From: Amycolatopsis japonica
Lineage (GTDB): Bacteria; Actinomycetota; Actinomycetes; Mycobacteriales; Pseudonocardiaceae
Reading direction: 5' to 3'
DNA: 64,000 nucleotides
NCBI RefSeq assembly: GCF_000732925.1
Contig: NZ_CP008953.1
Coordinates: forward strand, 4,278,001-4,342,000
A model generated the notes under the pieces. It was given only the letters and a program-made list of their open reading frames with translations. It was not told the DNA's origin and did not search any database. Every line of letters starts with the position of its first letter. Positions within the stretch are counted from its first letter, which is position 1. The translations under genes and the position numbers were made by a program. Below are positions 26,000-36,184 of the stretch, one piece after another.

Positions 26000-27582
26000 A
26001 CGCCGGGCCGCCGATCTTCGACGACGTAACTGGCCCGCGTGCTGATCGGCGCTCCGGGGGTGTTGACGAACGGCACCACCCGGAAGTCACTCCGCCAGCG
26101 CTGCCGGTTGACGTTCACTCGGACGTAGCCCCGCTGGCTGTTGAAGAACTTCATGTGCGGGTTGGCCTTCAGCAGGGTCTCACCGCCGGGCGTCATGTCC
26201 GCGCCGTTGCCACCGCTGGTGATCGACGTCCCGACGAACTCGCTCGCCACGGTGGGCGAACCGGGGTCGTTGAAGTCGCGCTTGAGGTCCCAGGCGTAGT
26301 TCTGGTGCCTGTCGCCGGTGATGACCACCAGGTTCCGCACCCCGCGGTCCTGCGCCGCGGCGAGCACGCGGTCGCGGTCGGCGACGTAGCCGTCCCACGG
26401 GTCGAGGTAGACGTTCGTCGCCTCGCCCGCGTCGGTGTCGGTCTGGCCCATCGGCGCCTGGTTGCCGAGGATCTGCCACCGCGCGCGGGACCGCGAGAAC
26501 CCGTCGAGCAGCCACGTCCGCTGCTCCGAGCCGAGCAGGGTGCGGTTCTCGTCGAACCGCTCGGTGCAGTTCGCCGACTGACCGTCGCCGCACGGCTGGT
26601 CGTCGCGGTACTGGCGGGTGTCGAGCATGGTGAAATCGGCCAGCGTGCCGTAGCTGAGGCGCCGGTGAAGCCGCGCGTCCGGCCCCTTCGGCAGCTGGGC
26701 GATGCGGTACGGCAGGTGCTCGTACATCGCCTGGAACGCCTCGGCCCGCCGCTGCCGGAACACCGCGCGGTCCTGGTCCGGTTCCTTGTCGATCTGCGAG
26801 ATGTCGCCCGCCCAGTTGTTCTCGACCTCGTGGTCGTCGTTGACGTGGATCCACGGGAAGGCGGCGTGCGCGGCCATCAACGGCGCTTCGGACTTGTAGA
26901 GCGCGTACTGGAGCCGGTAGCGGGCCAGGTCGAAGGTCTCGCCCTTGAACTGCGATCCCACCGGCGTCCCGCGGCCGACACCGGTGACACCGCTTTCGTA
27001 GAGGTAGTCCCCCAGGTGCACGACCAGGTCGAGGTCCTCGGCCGCCATGTGGTCGTACGCGGTGAAGTGCCCGGCCTCCCAGTTCTGGCAGGACGCGAAC
27101 GCGAAGTTCAGCTCACGAGGCGACGACCAGGCGACCGGAGCCGTCCGGGTGCGCCCGACCGGCGAGATCACGCCGCCCGTGCGGAAGCGGTAGAAGTACT
27201 CGTGATCCGGCGCGAGACCGTGGACCTCGGGGTGCACGGAGTGACCGAGTTCGGGCGTGGCGACCACGGACCCGCGGCGGACGACGGCGCGGAAACGCTC
27301 GTCCAGCGACACTTCGTACTCGACACGGACCGGCGTGCGCGGCATACCGCCGAACCCGTCGGCCTCGTAGGGCTTCGGCGCGAGCCTGGTCCAGAGCACG
27401 ACACCGCCGGGCAACGGATCGCCCGACGCGACACCGAGGGTGAACGGGTCGCCGGCACCGCGAGCGAGTGGCATCGCGCCGGCGGCGTTCCAGGCACCGG
27501 TCCCCAGCAGGACGGCGGCCGCGCCGGCGGAGCCATAACCGAGGAAGCGACGCCGCGACAGGGGGTGAGGGAGCGAAGGCAT
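25987..27582 (-). CDS. phoD: PhoD-type alkaline phosphatase/phosphodiesterase, Tat-exported
   Basis: 531 residues. The Tat signal SRRRFLGYG (9-17) is followed by a hydrophobic stretch and an AMPLA-type cleavage region. PhoD domain marks: FTLGVASGDPLPGGVVLWTRL, FASCQNWEAGHFTAYDHM, VHLGDYLYE, NDDHEVENNW and VITGDRHQN, which carry the Fe3+/Ca2+ ligands. It releases phosphate from phosphodiesters and teichoic acids outside the cell. ATG start with CAGGAGGG upstream. Phosphate regulation is expected for the family, but I see no clear PHO box. Confidence 0.92.
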   Translation of the reverse strand: MPSLPHPLSRRRFLGYGSAGAAAVLLGTGAWNAAGAMPLARGAGDPFTLGVASGDPLPGGVVLWTRLAPKPYEADGFGGMPRTPVRVEYEVSLDERFRAVVRRGSVVATPELGHSVHPEVHGLAPDHEYFYRFRTGGVISPVGRTRTAPVAWSSPRELNFAFASCQNWEAGHFTAYDHMAAEDLDLVVHLGDYLYESGVTGVGRGTPVGSQFKGETFDLARYRLQYALYKSEAPLMAAHAAFPWIHVNDDHEVENNWAGDISQIDKEPDQDRAVFRQRRAEAFQAMYEHLPYRIAQLPKGPDARLHRRLSYGTLADFTMLDTRQYRDDQPCGDGQSANCTERFDENRTLLGSEQRTWLLDGFSRSRARWQILGNQAPMGQTDTDAGEATNVYLDPWDGYVADRDRVLAAAQDRGVRNLVVITGDRHQNYAWDLKRDFNDPGSPTVASEFVGTSITSGGNGADMTPGGETLLKANPHMKFFNSQRGYVRVNVNRQRWRSDFRVVPFVNTPGAPISTRASYVVEDRRPGVQSA

Positions 27583-27670
27583 GTAAGCCCTCCTGTGGTG
27601 GGATGGTCACGGGCGGGCCTCATGCTCGTCCGGCTTGATGGCCGCCCGGCCGCGCTCAGGCGAAGCGCCC

Positions 27671-28156
27671 GTGAACGAAAGACGATCAACCCTCGTGTTC
27701 CGCATCCTGTTCTACCGCCCCGAAATCCCGCCCAACACGGGTAACGCGATCCGCTTGACCGCGAACACCGGCTGCGAGCTCCATTTGGTGGAGCCGCTCG
27801 GTTTCACGCTGGAGGACAAGCAGTTACGGCGCGCCGGGCTCGACTACCACGACCTCGCGCGCGTCCACGTCCACGCGGATCTCGACGCGGCGTGGGCGGC
27901 CCTGTTACCCGCCCGGGTCTACGCGTTCAGCGCTTCGGCGACGCGGCTGCACACCGACGTCGCGTACGAGCCCGGCGACGTCCTGATGTTCGGGCCGGAG
28001 TCGGCGGGGCTGCCTCGTGACGTGCAGGAGTCGGCTGAGGTGACCGACCGGGTACGGCTGCCGATGCTGCCGTCGAGCCGGTCGCTGAACCTTTCGAACA
28101 CCGCCGCTATCAGCGTGTACGAGGCTTGGCGGCAGAACGGCTTCGCGACCCCGTAG
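27671..28156 (+). CDS. trmL: tRNA (cytidine/uridine-34-2'-O)-methyltransferase
   Basis: 161 residues, SPOUT methyltransferase that modifies the wobble base of tRNA-Leu using S-adenosylmethionine. Motifs: FYRPEIPPNTGNAIR, FGPESAGLP and LNLSNTAAISVYEA, which form the trefoil knot. GTG 27671 (VNERRSTLVF) is favoured by the AGGCGAAG upstream; GTG 27695 (VFRILFYRP) would also give the whole domain. It stands alone and ends in the hairpin at 28176. Confidence 0.9.
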   Translation: MNERRSTLVFRILFYRPEIPPNTGNAIRLTANTGCELHLVEPLGFTLEDKQLRRAGLDYHDLARVHVHADLDAAWAALLPARVYAFSASATRLHTDVAYEPGDVLMFGPESAGLPRDVQESAEVTDRVRLPMLPSSRSLNLSNTAAISVYEAWRQNGFATP

Positions 28157-28175
28157 CCGCCCGCTCCCGAATGCC

Positions 28176-28222
28176 ATGAAAGGTCCTTTCCTTGCAAATT
28201 TTGCAAGGAAAGGACCTTTCAT
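28176..28222. terminator. 23-bp perfect palindrome after trmL
   Basis: Arms 28176-28198 and 28200-28222 are complementary about a central T. Each arm carries the smaller near-palindrome GAAAGGTCCTTTC, and the centre reads CTTGCAAATTTTGCAAG. It is the AT-richest member of the family in this window, and lies 20 bp after the trmL stop. Confidence 0.7.
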
Positions 28223-28308
28223 AGCACGCTCGGGGGCCGAATCAGGCAACACATACGGGCCGCCGGGTGGCAAGTCGTGCTCGACGATGGCGCGTCGCCG
28301 AGCCGCCC

Positions 28309-28379
28309 GCCGACGGCGTGGTGAAGGCCTCCTTGCCTACCCTGAAGGTAGTGAAGGGGGCCTTCACCACGCCGTCGGC
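28309..28379. repeat. Long inverted repeat with GGTGAAGGCC arms
   Basis: The arms begin at 28309 (GCCGACGGCGTGGTGAAGGC) and end at 28379, pairing over 26 positions with one C/G-to-G/C-type mismatch (CCTCCTT against AAGGGGG). The loop contains a second small dyad, CTACCctgaaGGTAG. It lies in the 354-bp gap between trmL and the VWA gene. Confidence 0.65.
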
Positions 28380-28422
28380 ATGGCAGTTGGCGAGCCTGTG
28401 ATCAGTCCCCGAGCCGGACCGC

Positions 28423-28475
28423 GTTGCGAAAGCCACTTTCGCAACCTTCAACGTTGCGAAAGTGGCTTTCGCAAC
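28423..28475. repeat. Four-fold GTTGCGAAAG/CTTTCGCAAC repeat
   Basis: Arms 28423-28445 and 28453-28475 are perfect 23-bp complements with a 7-base loop. Each arm is itself a palindrome (GTTGCGAAAG-CCA-CTTTCGCAAC), so the same 10-mer occurs four times in 53 bp. It lies 35 bp downstream of the VWA stop and may terminate the minus-strand operon. Confidence 0.65.
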
Positions 28476-28510
28476 ACCGGCTTCGGCCCGAACTCGGTCG
28501 AAAAGCCCAT

Positions 28511-29491
28511 CTAAGGCAATCGCTGCCCCAGGAAGAGCGAAGCCGCGGCACCGATCATCAGCACCAACGTCCCCAGGATGACCCAAGGACGACTCGCGTC
28601 GGCGTCCTTGAGCTCGTACCCGATCTGCTCGCCGAGGTCGTCGTACACGCGTTTCAGCTCGTCCGCGCTCGCCGCCTTGTAGAAGTCGCCGCCCGAAAGC
28701 CGCGCGATCTCCTCCAGCGATTCGTCGTCGACCTTCACGTCCTGCGGTTTGCCGTCGATGTCGACCGAACCGTGCGTGGTGCCGAACGAGATCGACGAGA
28801 TCGGGACCTGAGCCTGCTTCGCCGCCTGAGCAGCCGTATAGCCGCCACGCGGGGCGTACAGGTCGTCCGGGACGGTCTGCTTGCCGTCACTCATCAGGAC
28901 GATCCGGGCGGGCGGCGGGCCCTCCGCGCCACCGACGATCGCCGAGAAGCTCTCGATCGACTGCAACGCGGCGAAGATCCCTTCCCCGGTGGCCGTCGAC
29001 TGGGCCAGCTTCAGGTTGTCGATCGCCTTCACCACGCCACCGCGATCGGTGGTCGGCGCGACCAGCACGGTCGCCGTCCCCGCGAAGGAGATCAGCCCGA
29101 GGTTCACGCCGGGAGTCATGTTCTGCGCGAACGACCGCGCCGACTCCTGCGCCGCCTTCAGCCGGGTCGGGGCGACGTCGGTCGCCTCCATCGACAGCGA
29201 GGTGTCGATCACCAGCATCACGGTGGCCCGGTTGCGGGGCACCTTCTGCTCTGCCGTCGGACCGGCGAGCGCGACGGTGAGCACCAGCAGCGAGAGCACG
29301 ATCAGGATCGCGGGAACGTGCCGCACCCATCCCTGGCTCTTCGGCGCGACCTTCTCCAGCAGTTCCAGGTTGGCGAACCGCATGGTGCGCTTGCGCCGCG
29401 CGCGCTGGGACAGCACGTAGCCGACGGCCACCGCGGCGACCGCCAGCAGCAGCAGGAACCACCACGGCGACGCGAATCCGGTGAGGCTCAC
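28511..29491 (-). CDS. VWA-domain membrane protein (BatA-like)
   Basis: 326 residues. Two N-terminal helices (about 9-27 and 59-77) and one near the C-terminus (about 306-322) flank a von Willebrand A domain with intact MIDAS DTSLS (96-100), a later Thr and LMSDGKQT. BatA/BatB-type proteins act in the periplasm or outside face with MoxR ATPases. The GTG start overlaps the stop of the DUF58 gene (GTGA, 29488-29491). It is the last gene of the MoxR operon and corresponds to Rv1481 in gene order. Confidence 0.9.
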   Translation of the reverse strand: MSLTGFASPWWFLLLLAVAAVAVGYVLSQRARRKRTMRFANLELLEKVAPKSQGWVRHVPAILIVLSLLVLTVALAGPTAEQKVPRNRATVMLVIDTSLSMEATDVAPTRLKAAQESARSFAQNMTPGVNLGLISFAGTATVLVAPTTDRGGVVKAIDNLKLAQSTATGEGIFAALQSIESFSAIVGGAEGPPPARIVLMSDGKQTVPDDLYAPRGGYTAAQAAKQAQVPISSISFGTTHGSVDIDGKPQDVKVDDESLEEIARLSGGDFYKAASADELKRVYDDLGEQIGYELKDADASRPWVILGTLVLMIGAAASLFLGQRLP

Positions 29492-30432
29492 GCGACACCA
29501 CCGGACCAGCGGCGCTTGCGGGCGACCACGAACCGGACCATGTCGGCGATCCAGTCCGAATCGGTGCGCAGCACCAGATGCGCGGCACCGGCCCGGCGCA
29601 GCGCGGCCGCGACCTCCTGCCGGTGTGCGTGCGCCGCGGCGCCGAATTCCTTGCGCAGCAAGGCCGAAGCGTGCACTTCGCGCTGTTTCCCTGTCTCCGG
29701 GTCGGCCAGCACGACGGTGCCCACGTCGGGCAGGTCGATGTCGCGCGGGTCGAGGACTTCGATGGCGATGAGGTCGTGGTGCCCGCCGAGCGCCCGCAAC
29801 GGACGCTGCCATTCGGTGTCGCCGAGGAAGTCGGAGATCACGACGGCGAGCCCGCGACGACGCGGCGGACGGCGCAGTTTCTCCAGTGCCGCGGCGAGAT
29901 CCCCGCGGACACCTTCCTCGGCACGCGGGGTCTCGGCGATCTTGCGGACCAGCCCCCGCGCGTGCGGGAGCCCGCCGCGCGCCGGGATACGCGTGATGCT
30001 GCCCGCTCCGTTGGAGACGAGCGCGCCGATCCGGTTGCCGCCACCGCCGGTCAGATGCGCGACCGCGGCCGTCGCGCAGACGACCAGGTCGCGTTTCTCG
30101 CACAGCGCCGTGCCGAAGTCGAGACTGGCGGACACGTCCGCCACCAGCCACGTCTCCAGTTCGCGGTCGGCGACGGTCTCCCGGATATGCGGGCTCGTCG
30201 TGCGCGCGGTGACCGCCCAGTCCATCCGGCGGACGTCGTCACCGGGCTGGTACGGCCGGGCCTCCCCCGGTTCCGAACCGGGCCCCGGCACCAGGCCGAG
30301 ATGGTTTCCCTGCAGCAGCCCGTCGAGACGGCGGCGCACGTCGAGTTCGAGCGTGCGCAGGCCCGCCTCCATCCGCTCCCCGCGGAGTACCGGCGGAGCC
30401 CAGGAAGGACGTTCGCCCTTCTCGTTCTTCAC
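29488..30432 (-). CDS. DUF58 protein of the MoxR cluster
   Basis: 314 residues. The DUF58 signature RPYQPGDDVRRMDW is at about 60-73, followed by a VWA-like fold with DVSASLDFG (a MIDAS-type DxSxS). Members are cytoplasmic partners of MoxR ATPases, probably chaperone-like. It is preceded by MoxR (9-bp gap) and overlaps the VWA gene downstream. Position matches Rv1480. Confidence 0.9.
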   Translation of the reverse strand: MKNEKGERPSWAPPVLRGERMEAGLRTLELDVRRRLDGLLQGNHLGLVPGPGSEPGEARPYQPGDDVRRMDWAVTARTTSPHIRETVADRELETWLVADVSASLDFGTALCEKRDLVVCATAAVAHLTGGGGNRIGALVSNGAGSITRIPARGGLPHARGLVRKIAETPRAEEGVRGDLAAALEKLRRPPRRRGLAVVISDFLGDTEWQRPLRALGGHHDLIAIEVLDPRDIDLPDVGTVVLADPETGKQREVHASALLRKEFGAAAHAHRQEVAAALRRAGAAHLVLRTDSDWIADMVRFVVARKRRWSGGVA

Positions 30433-30441
30433 TCGGATTCC

Positions 30442-31512
<1,071 letters not shown>

Positions 31513-31604
31513 TCGTGCCTCCTGTGTTCCCCGCTTGCGTTCTTGCGTCCGGATGTGACCGTAGTGGTCGGTGACACAGCCGTTCGTGACGGTAGCCAAC
31601 CCGA

Positions 31605-33881
31605 TCAGCGGTATGACGGCTGTGAAGGGGCCTCGCCGCGGAACTTCACCAGGTCGTCCCACGCCTGTTTCGGATGCATCGCCATCCGCTGCCGGACGAC
31701 GGCGAGCCGGTGCAGGCGGGGCGTCAGCCGGTCGCCGGTCAGCGTGTCGTCGAAGACCTCCAGCACGGTCGCGCAGAACAGCACGAAACAGCCGCTGTGC
31801 CAGCGCAGATCGCTGATCGCGGCGGCGTCGGTGTCGCCGTCGGCCACCAGTCGTTCGGCGATCGCGGCCAGCGCTTCCGGCTCCTCCGTGCCCGGCATGC
31901 CGAGCAGTTCCGTGGTCAGCGCGACCAGTTCCGGCGATCGGTCCAACGTGGCCGCGGTGGCGATGAAGGCGCGGGCCTTGCCCGCCAGCTCCCCCGTGAC
32001 GAGGCTTCGCGCGACGATCTCCAAAGACGGCTGATAGACCTCGTTCGCGAGATCGACCATCTCCGTGGCGCAGCGTTTGAGGTCGCGGGGCAGGCCTCCC
32101 GACAGACAATGGGCCAGGTAGCAGAACTGTTCGGAGATCCCCCGCAACCGCAAGGCGATCCAGAGCCTGCTTTCGTCCAAAGTGAACGGTTCGAGCCGCA
32201 CCATCTCCGAGAAAGCGCTGTCGAAGGCGTCCCGGACGCCGAGCCCCCGCTGTTCGAAGCCGAGGACGGCGTCGTCCGAGACGGACACGAAGAACAGGCA
32301 CCCCGGAACGTCGAAGACGCCCTTCACGTCGTTGATGAACTGGTGCGCCTTGCCGGGCTCGCCGATCTTGTCCAGTTCGTCGATCGCGATCACCACCCGG
32401 CCGGCGACCCGCTCCACGTCGAGCCGCCGAGCCGCCTCTTCGGCGAACTCGCGGAACTTGTCCACGACCTCCGGATGGGTGAGCTGCTGTTCGGCACGCT
32501 GAGTCGACCAGGTGCGGCCCGCTTCCCCCTTCAGCGGCATGCTGAGCTTCCCGGACCATCCGGTCGTGTAGGTCTGCAGGAACCGGATCCGGTCGAGTTG
32601 CTGTTCGGTGAGGCGACGGAAGCCCGCCAGGCGGATGTCCCGGCGCCGCGCGATCAGCAGCCGGACGACCGCGGCCCCGGACGTCACCACGCCGAACACC
32701 AGCCGCAGCAGGAACAGTGAGACCACTCCGAGAGCGAAGAGCTTCGCCGTGGACTGTCCCGTCCACACCTGCTGAGGCGTCACGCGCCCGTTGGCGACAT
32801 CGAGGGCGAGCGTCCAGAGGTCCTGCCAAGGCGTCCCGCCCCACAGCAGCCAGACGGCCGACGCCGCCACTCCCCAGAACACCAGGAACGCCAACGCCTT
32901 CCGAAGTGAACGCCCGAGCATCCGCCGCCGACGGAGACGGCCGGACACCGTTCGCGCGCCCTTCGAGATCTTCGCCAGCACCGCCTTGCAGAGCAAAGCG
33001 TGCAGGTGCAGCACGAAGTCGCGGGCCTCGTACGCGGCGGGCGCGGAGGCGACCACGACCAGTGGCGCCGCCCGGTCCGACCGGCTCAGCAGGCCCTGTT
33101 CCAGCGAACGGATCGACGTGGTCTTGCCGGTCCCCCGGTGCCCGGCGAGCGCGACGGCCACCGAATCCGCCCGATCGACGATCCGCCGCAGCCGTTTCAC
33201 CGCGGCCGTCCGCACGAGCCCCGCTTCCAGCTCCTCCGAGGCGTCCGGCTCTTCGAAGACGAGCTCCAGGCCCGAGCGGATCCGCCGGTGATCCCGCAGA
33301 TGGTCCCGGAGGGCGGGCAGGACGATCTCCCGCAGCGCGAACTCCCACCGGTCGCCCAAGCCGACCATCTCCGGATGTGCCCACTCCTCGGTGCGTTGCC
33401 AGCCCTCGGTGACGAAGAGCCCGGGGATCCGGCGGCCGATGACCAGGACGGCCATCCCGATCACGCCGCCGAGCCCCAGCACGCCGACCAGCTGGAACGG
33501 CAACGGCATCGACGACCACGTCAGCTGCAGGATCCGGAGGTACCCGACGAGAAGCGCACACGTCACGAGCAACCAGCCCGCCTCACGGAAGGTCACCCGC
33601 CGGAACGGCAGGCGACGGGGTCGTTCGAAGACCACGTCCGCCCGTTCCCGCGCCATCCGGATCCGCGCGAGCGCGGTGACGTCGCCGAGCACGGCCGTGC
33701 GGGCGTCTTCGGCGCGCAGCCCCTCCTTGCGAAGTCCCGAAGCGATCTCCGGTTCGGTGAGCGCTTCGTCGAGCACGGCCTCCAGCGCGAGCAGCGCGGA
33801 CCACGTGTCGAAATCCTCGATGAATCCCTCGCCGTCGCGCAGGAGGTCCGACTCGTACTCGTCCGGATGCAGGTCGCTCAC
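31605..33881 (-). CDS. Membrane P-loop NTPase (KAP-like), unknown function
   Basis: 758 residues. Predicted helices at about 101-117 and 130-148 precede the NTPase. Walker A GHRGTGKT is at 247-254, a second helix pair lies at about 329-347 and 380-405, and Walker B VVIAIDELD follows only at 496-504. The membrane hairpin is thus inserted between Walker A and B, the hallmark of KAP NTPases. A C-terminal helical region (620-758) has no recognised domain. GTG 33881 is chosen because it begins VSDLHPDEYESDLL; the longer frame reads into mobA. It lies directly upstream of moxR and is not part of the mycobacterial block. No function assigned. Confidence 0.75.
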   Translation of the reverse strand: MSDLHPDEYESDLLRDGEGFIEDFDTWSALLALEAVLDEALTEPEIASGLRKEGLRAEDARTAVLGDVTALARIRMARERADVVFERPRRLPFRRVTFREAGWLLVTCALLVGYLRILQLTWSSMPLPFQLVGVLGLGGVIGMAVLVIGRRIPGLFVTEGWQRTEEWAHPEMVGLGDRWEFALREIVLPALRDHLRDHRRIRSGLELVFEEPDASEELEAGLVRTAAVKRLRRIVDRADSVAVALAGHRGTGKTTSIRSLEQGLLSRSDRAAPLVVVASAPAAYEARDFVLHLHALLCKAVLAKISKGARTVSGRLRRRRMLGRSLRKALAFLVFWGVAASAVWLLWGGTPWQDLWTLALDVANGRVTPQQVWTGQSTAKLFALGVVSLFLLRLVFGVVTSGAAVVRLLIARRRDIRLAGFRRLTEQQLDRIRFLQTYTTGWSGKLSMPLKGEAGRTWSTQRAEQQLTHPEVVDKFREFAEEAARRLDVERVAGRVVIAIDELDKIGEPGKAHQFINDVKGVFDVPGCLFFVSVSDDAVLGFEQRGLGVRDAFDSAFSEMVRLEPFTLDESRLWIALRLRGISEQFCYLAHCLSGGLPRDLKRCATEMVDLANEVYQPSLEIVARSLVTGELAGKARAFIATAATLDRSPELVALTTELLGMPGTEEPEALAAIAERLVADGDTDAAAISDLRWHSGCFVLFCATVLEVFDDTLTGDRLTPRLHRLAVVRQRMAMHPKQAWDDLVKFRGEAPSQPSYR

Positions 33882-33925
33882 CGGCTTATGATGCCGAACC
33901 ACCCGCCCGCGTTCCCCGGCTTCGG

Positions 33926-34468
33926 TCAGGAAAACCTGTCCAGATCCTCCGGCGTGTCGATGTCGGCGCTCTCGCCGGGCTCCTCGGGCACGTCGACGAT
34001 CTCCAGACCGCCCAACGTCCGCCGAAGCGACGCGTTCTCCACCGTTTCCGGCAGGGCGTCGCGCAAGGCCTCCGCACGCCAGGCGCCGAGCAGCCACTGC
34101 CGCTCCCCCGTGGCGTCGACCAGCACGGCCCCCGAAGCCCGGCCGAGCGCCGCCATCAGCCGGTCCACAGTGGACTTCCGGACGCCGGCGAGATCACCGG
34201 CCAGTACCACGACGAGCTCCGTGCGCACCAACGCGAGCCCGGCCGCCAGCGCGGCCACCGGACCGGTTCCCGGTGACGATTCCCTGGTCCAGACGACGTC
34301 GCCGAATCCCGGCCGTTCCGGCCCGACGACGATCACCGGCTCCGCGTCCGCGAGGGCCGTCAAAGCCCTGGCCAGCAACGGTTTCCCGCCGACGGGGAGC
34401 GCGGGTTTGTCCACACCGGACAGCCGACGCGCGGCGCCGCCCGCCAGCACGATCCCCGCGTAGGACAC
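33926..34468 (-). CDS. mobA: MobA-like NTP transferase
   Basis: 180 residues. The nucleotidyltransferase signature VLAGGAARRLSGVDKPALPV (7-26, with the Arg and Lys of LAGGxxxR...DK) is followed by VVLAGDLAGV, which supplies the metal-binding acid. MobA attaches GMP to molybdopterin in molybdenum-cofactor synthesis. No other moa/mog gene is near, so a related sugar-nucleotide transferase is possible. GTG 34468. The upstream 179 bp to the NlpC gene show no clear promoter. Confidence 0.8.
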   Translation of the reverse strand: MSYAGIVLAGGAARRLSGVDKPALPVGGKPLLARALTALADAEPVIVVGPERPGFGDVVWTRESSPGTGPVAALAAGLALVRTELVVVLAGDLAGVRKSTVDRLMAALGRASGAVLVDATGERQWLLGAWRAEALRDALPETVENASLRRTLGGLEIVDVPEEPGESADIDTPEDLDRFS

Positions 34469-34647
34469 GCCTAGCCTCTGTCTCTCGAAGCGCGCTTTCG
34501 GATTTCCGCAGCCGGGCCGCGGCATGGGGGAGCTACTCGCTCAGCCGTGTCAACGGCCCGCCTCCGCAAATCCGAGGCCTCCGGCCGAAAAGAAACGCGC
34601 GCGCGTGTCGTCGCCCGACCTGCCGCCTTCAGTTCGGGAGACACGCT

Positions 34648-35997
34648 CTATCCGATCAGGCGGGTCGCGTACGGCATGATGCCGCCGTACCGCACCGGCG
34701 CGATCCGGACCCTCAGGCCCGACTGCGGCGCCTCGACCATCTGGCCGTTCCCGAGGTACATCGCGACGTGGTGGATGCCCCGCGCGCTGCCGCCCCAGAA
34801 GAGCATGTCGCCGCGGCGCATCTGGGAGAGCGGCACCTTGCGCCCGGCGTTGTACTGGTAGCCGCTGTAGTGCGGAAGCGACTTCACCCCGGCGAACGCG
34901 TAGATCATCAGGCCCGAGCAGTCGAAGCCGATCTTGTTGTAGTCGCCGTAGCGGTCGGCCGTACCACCGTCGCGGATACCGCGGGTGGGGCCGGAGGTGT
35001 TGCCGCCACCCCACGCGTAGACCACTCCGAGCTGCGCCAGCGCCCGCCGGACGACGGCCTCGACGCTCGCCCCGGCCGGAGCCGACTGGACGGGCCTGCC
35101 GGACGGACGGCCACCGCCGCCCTGGCTGGGCCTTTCCGCGGCGAGAGCGGCCTGACGGGCGCGCTCCTCGTCCTCGCGGGCCTTCTGCGCCTTCCAGTCC
35201 TCGTAGCGCTGCCGCTGCCCCTGCAGGCCGTTGACCTTCTGCTGCGCTTCGAAGAGCTGCTTCTCGACGCTGGCCTTGTCGGCTTCGAGTTTCTGGTTCT
35301 GCGTGGCCTGGGTGTCCTGGGCGTGCTGCGCGGCACTCTGCGCGTTGTCGGCCTCGTGCTTGGCCGCCTCGGCCGCGCGCTTGCGCTCCTGCGCGATCTC
35401 CAGCTTCTTGCGCGCGGTCGCGTCCTTGTTGGACTTGTCCGTCTGCGCGCGCTTCATCGCGTCGAGCGCGTTGAGCCTGCTGCCGCCGACCGCGTCGAGC
35501 ATCTGGGCGCGGCCGAGGAGTTCCTTCGGGCTGTTGGCGGTCAGATACGCCGACACCGAGCCGATCGTGCTGCCCTGCTGGAAACTCGCGGCGGCGAATT
35601 TGTCGAGGTCGGCGCGGGCCTTGTCGATGGTCGCCTGCGCGGCGTCGGATTCGGTGCGCGCGGACCGCGCCTCGCGATCGGCCTGCGCGGCTTCGTCCTG
35701 CGCGGTCTCCGCGTCGACCCTGGCCTTGTTGGCCTCTTCCATCTTCAGCTCGACGTCGTCGTTGAGCTGCGCGAGCTTCGACTCGGCCTGGGCCAGCTGG
35801 TTCGTGAGCCTGCCGACGTCGCCCGCCTTGGCGTTGGCGTCGGCCTTGCTGGAGTTGATCTCGGAGTCACTGGGGTTAGGCGGAGGCGGCGGCACCGCAA
35901 CGGCGGTACCCGTCACCCCGAGCAACAGGGCGATGCCGAGGGCGCCGATGGTCATGCCACGGCGGGCACCGGTCCCCGACCCGGCTTCACCACGCAC
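34648..35997 (-). CDS. NlpC/P60 peptidoglycan endopeptidase (RipA-like)
   Basis: 449 residues. Signal peptide (GMTIGALGIALLLGVTGTAVA), then PPPPPNPSD, a long coiled coil at about 55-300 and a C-terminal NlpC/P60 domain with catalytic Cys in FDCSGLMIY (about 359) and His in IHHVAMYLG (about 408). It cleaves D-Glu/mDAP stem-peptide bonds; RipA homologues separate daughter cells. GTG 35997 has GGGAGGTGG upstream. The coiled coil acts as an autoinhibitory or localising region in this family. It faces acnA across a 342-bp gap, as Rv1477/Rv1478 face Rv1475c. Confidence 0.9.
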   Translation of the reverse strand: MRGEAGSGTGARRGMTIGALGIALLLGVTGTAVAVPPPPPNPSDSEINSSKADANAKAGDVGRLTNQLAQAESKLAQLNDDVELKMEEANKARVDAETAQDEAAQADREARSARTESDAAQATIDKARADLDKFAAASFQQGSTIGSVSAYLTANSPKELLGRAQMLDAVGGSRLNALDAMKRAQTDKSNKDATARKKLEIAQERKRAAEAAKHEADNAQSAAQHAQDTQATQNQKLEADKASVEKQLFEAQQKVNGLQGQRQRYEDWKAQKAREDEERARQAALAAERPSQGGGGRPSGRPVQSAPAGASVEAVVRRALAQLGVVYAWGGGNTSGPTRGIRDGGTADRYGDYNKIGFDCSGLMIYAFAGVKSLPHYSGYQYNAGRKVPLSQMRRGDMLFWGGSARGIHHVAMYLGNGQMVEAPQSGLRVRIAPVRYGGIMPYATRLIG

Positions 35998-36184
35998 GAT
36001 CCACCCACCTCCCGATCTTGAACAATGAACTCACTGTGCCACTGCCGTCACAGCATTACCAGAAGCACCACCAGGAACTTACACACCGTAGGCACCATTT
36101 CCCCTCAACGGGGGACGAACAGACGAACGTTTCGTCACTCGAACGGCCGCAGGTCGATGAGACCTTCGCGACCCGCGTGTCGGC

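Noticed and set aside
36034..36053. Crp/GlxR site (TGTG...CACA)
   Set aside because: The half-sites are two bases too far apart for TGTGA-N6-TCACA.
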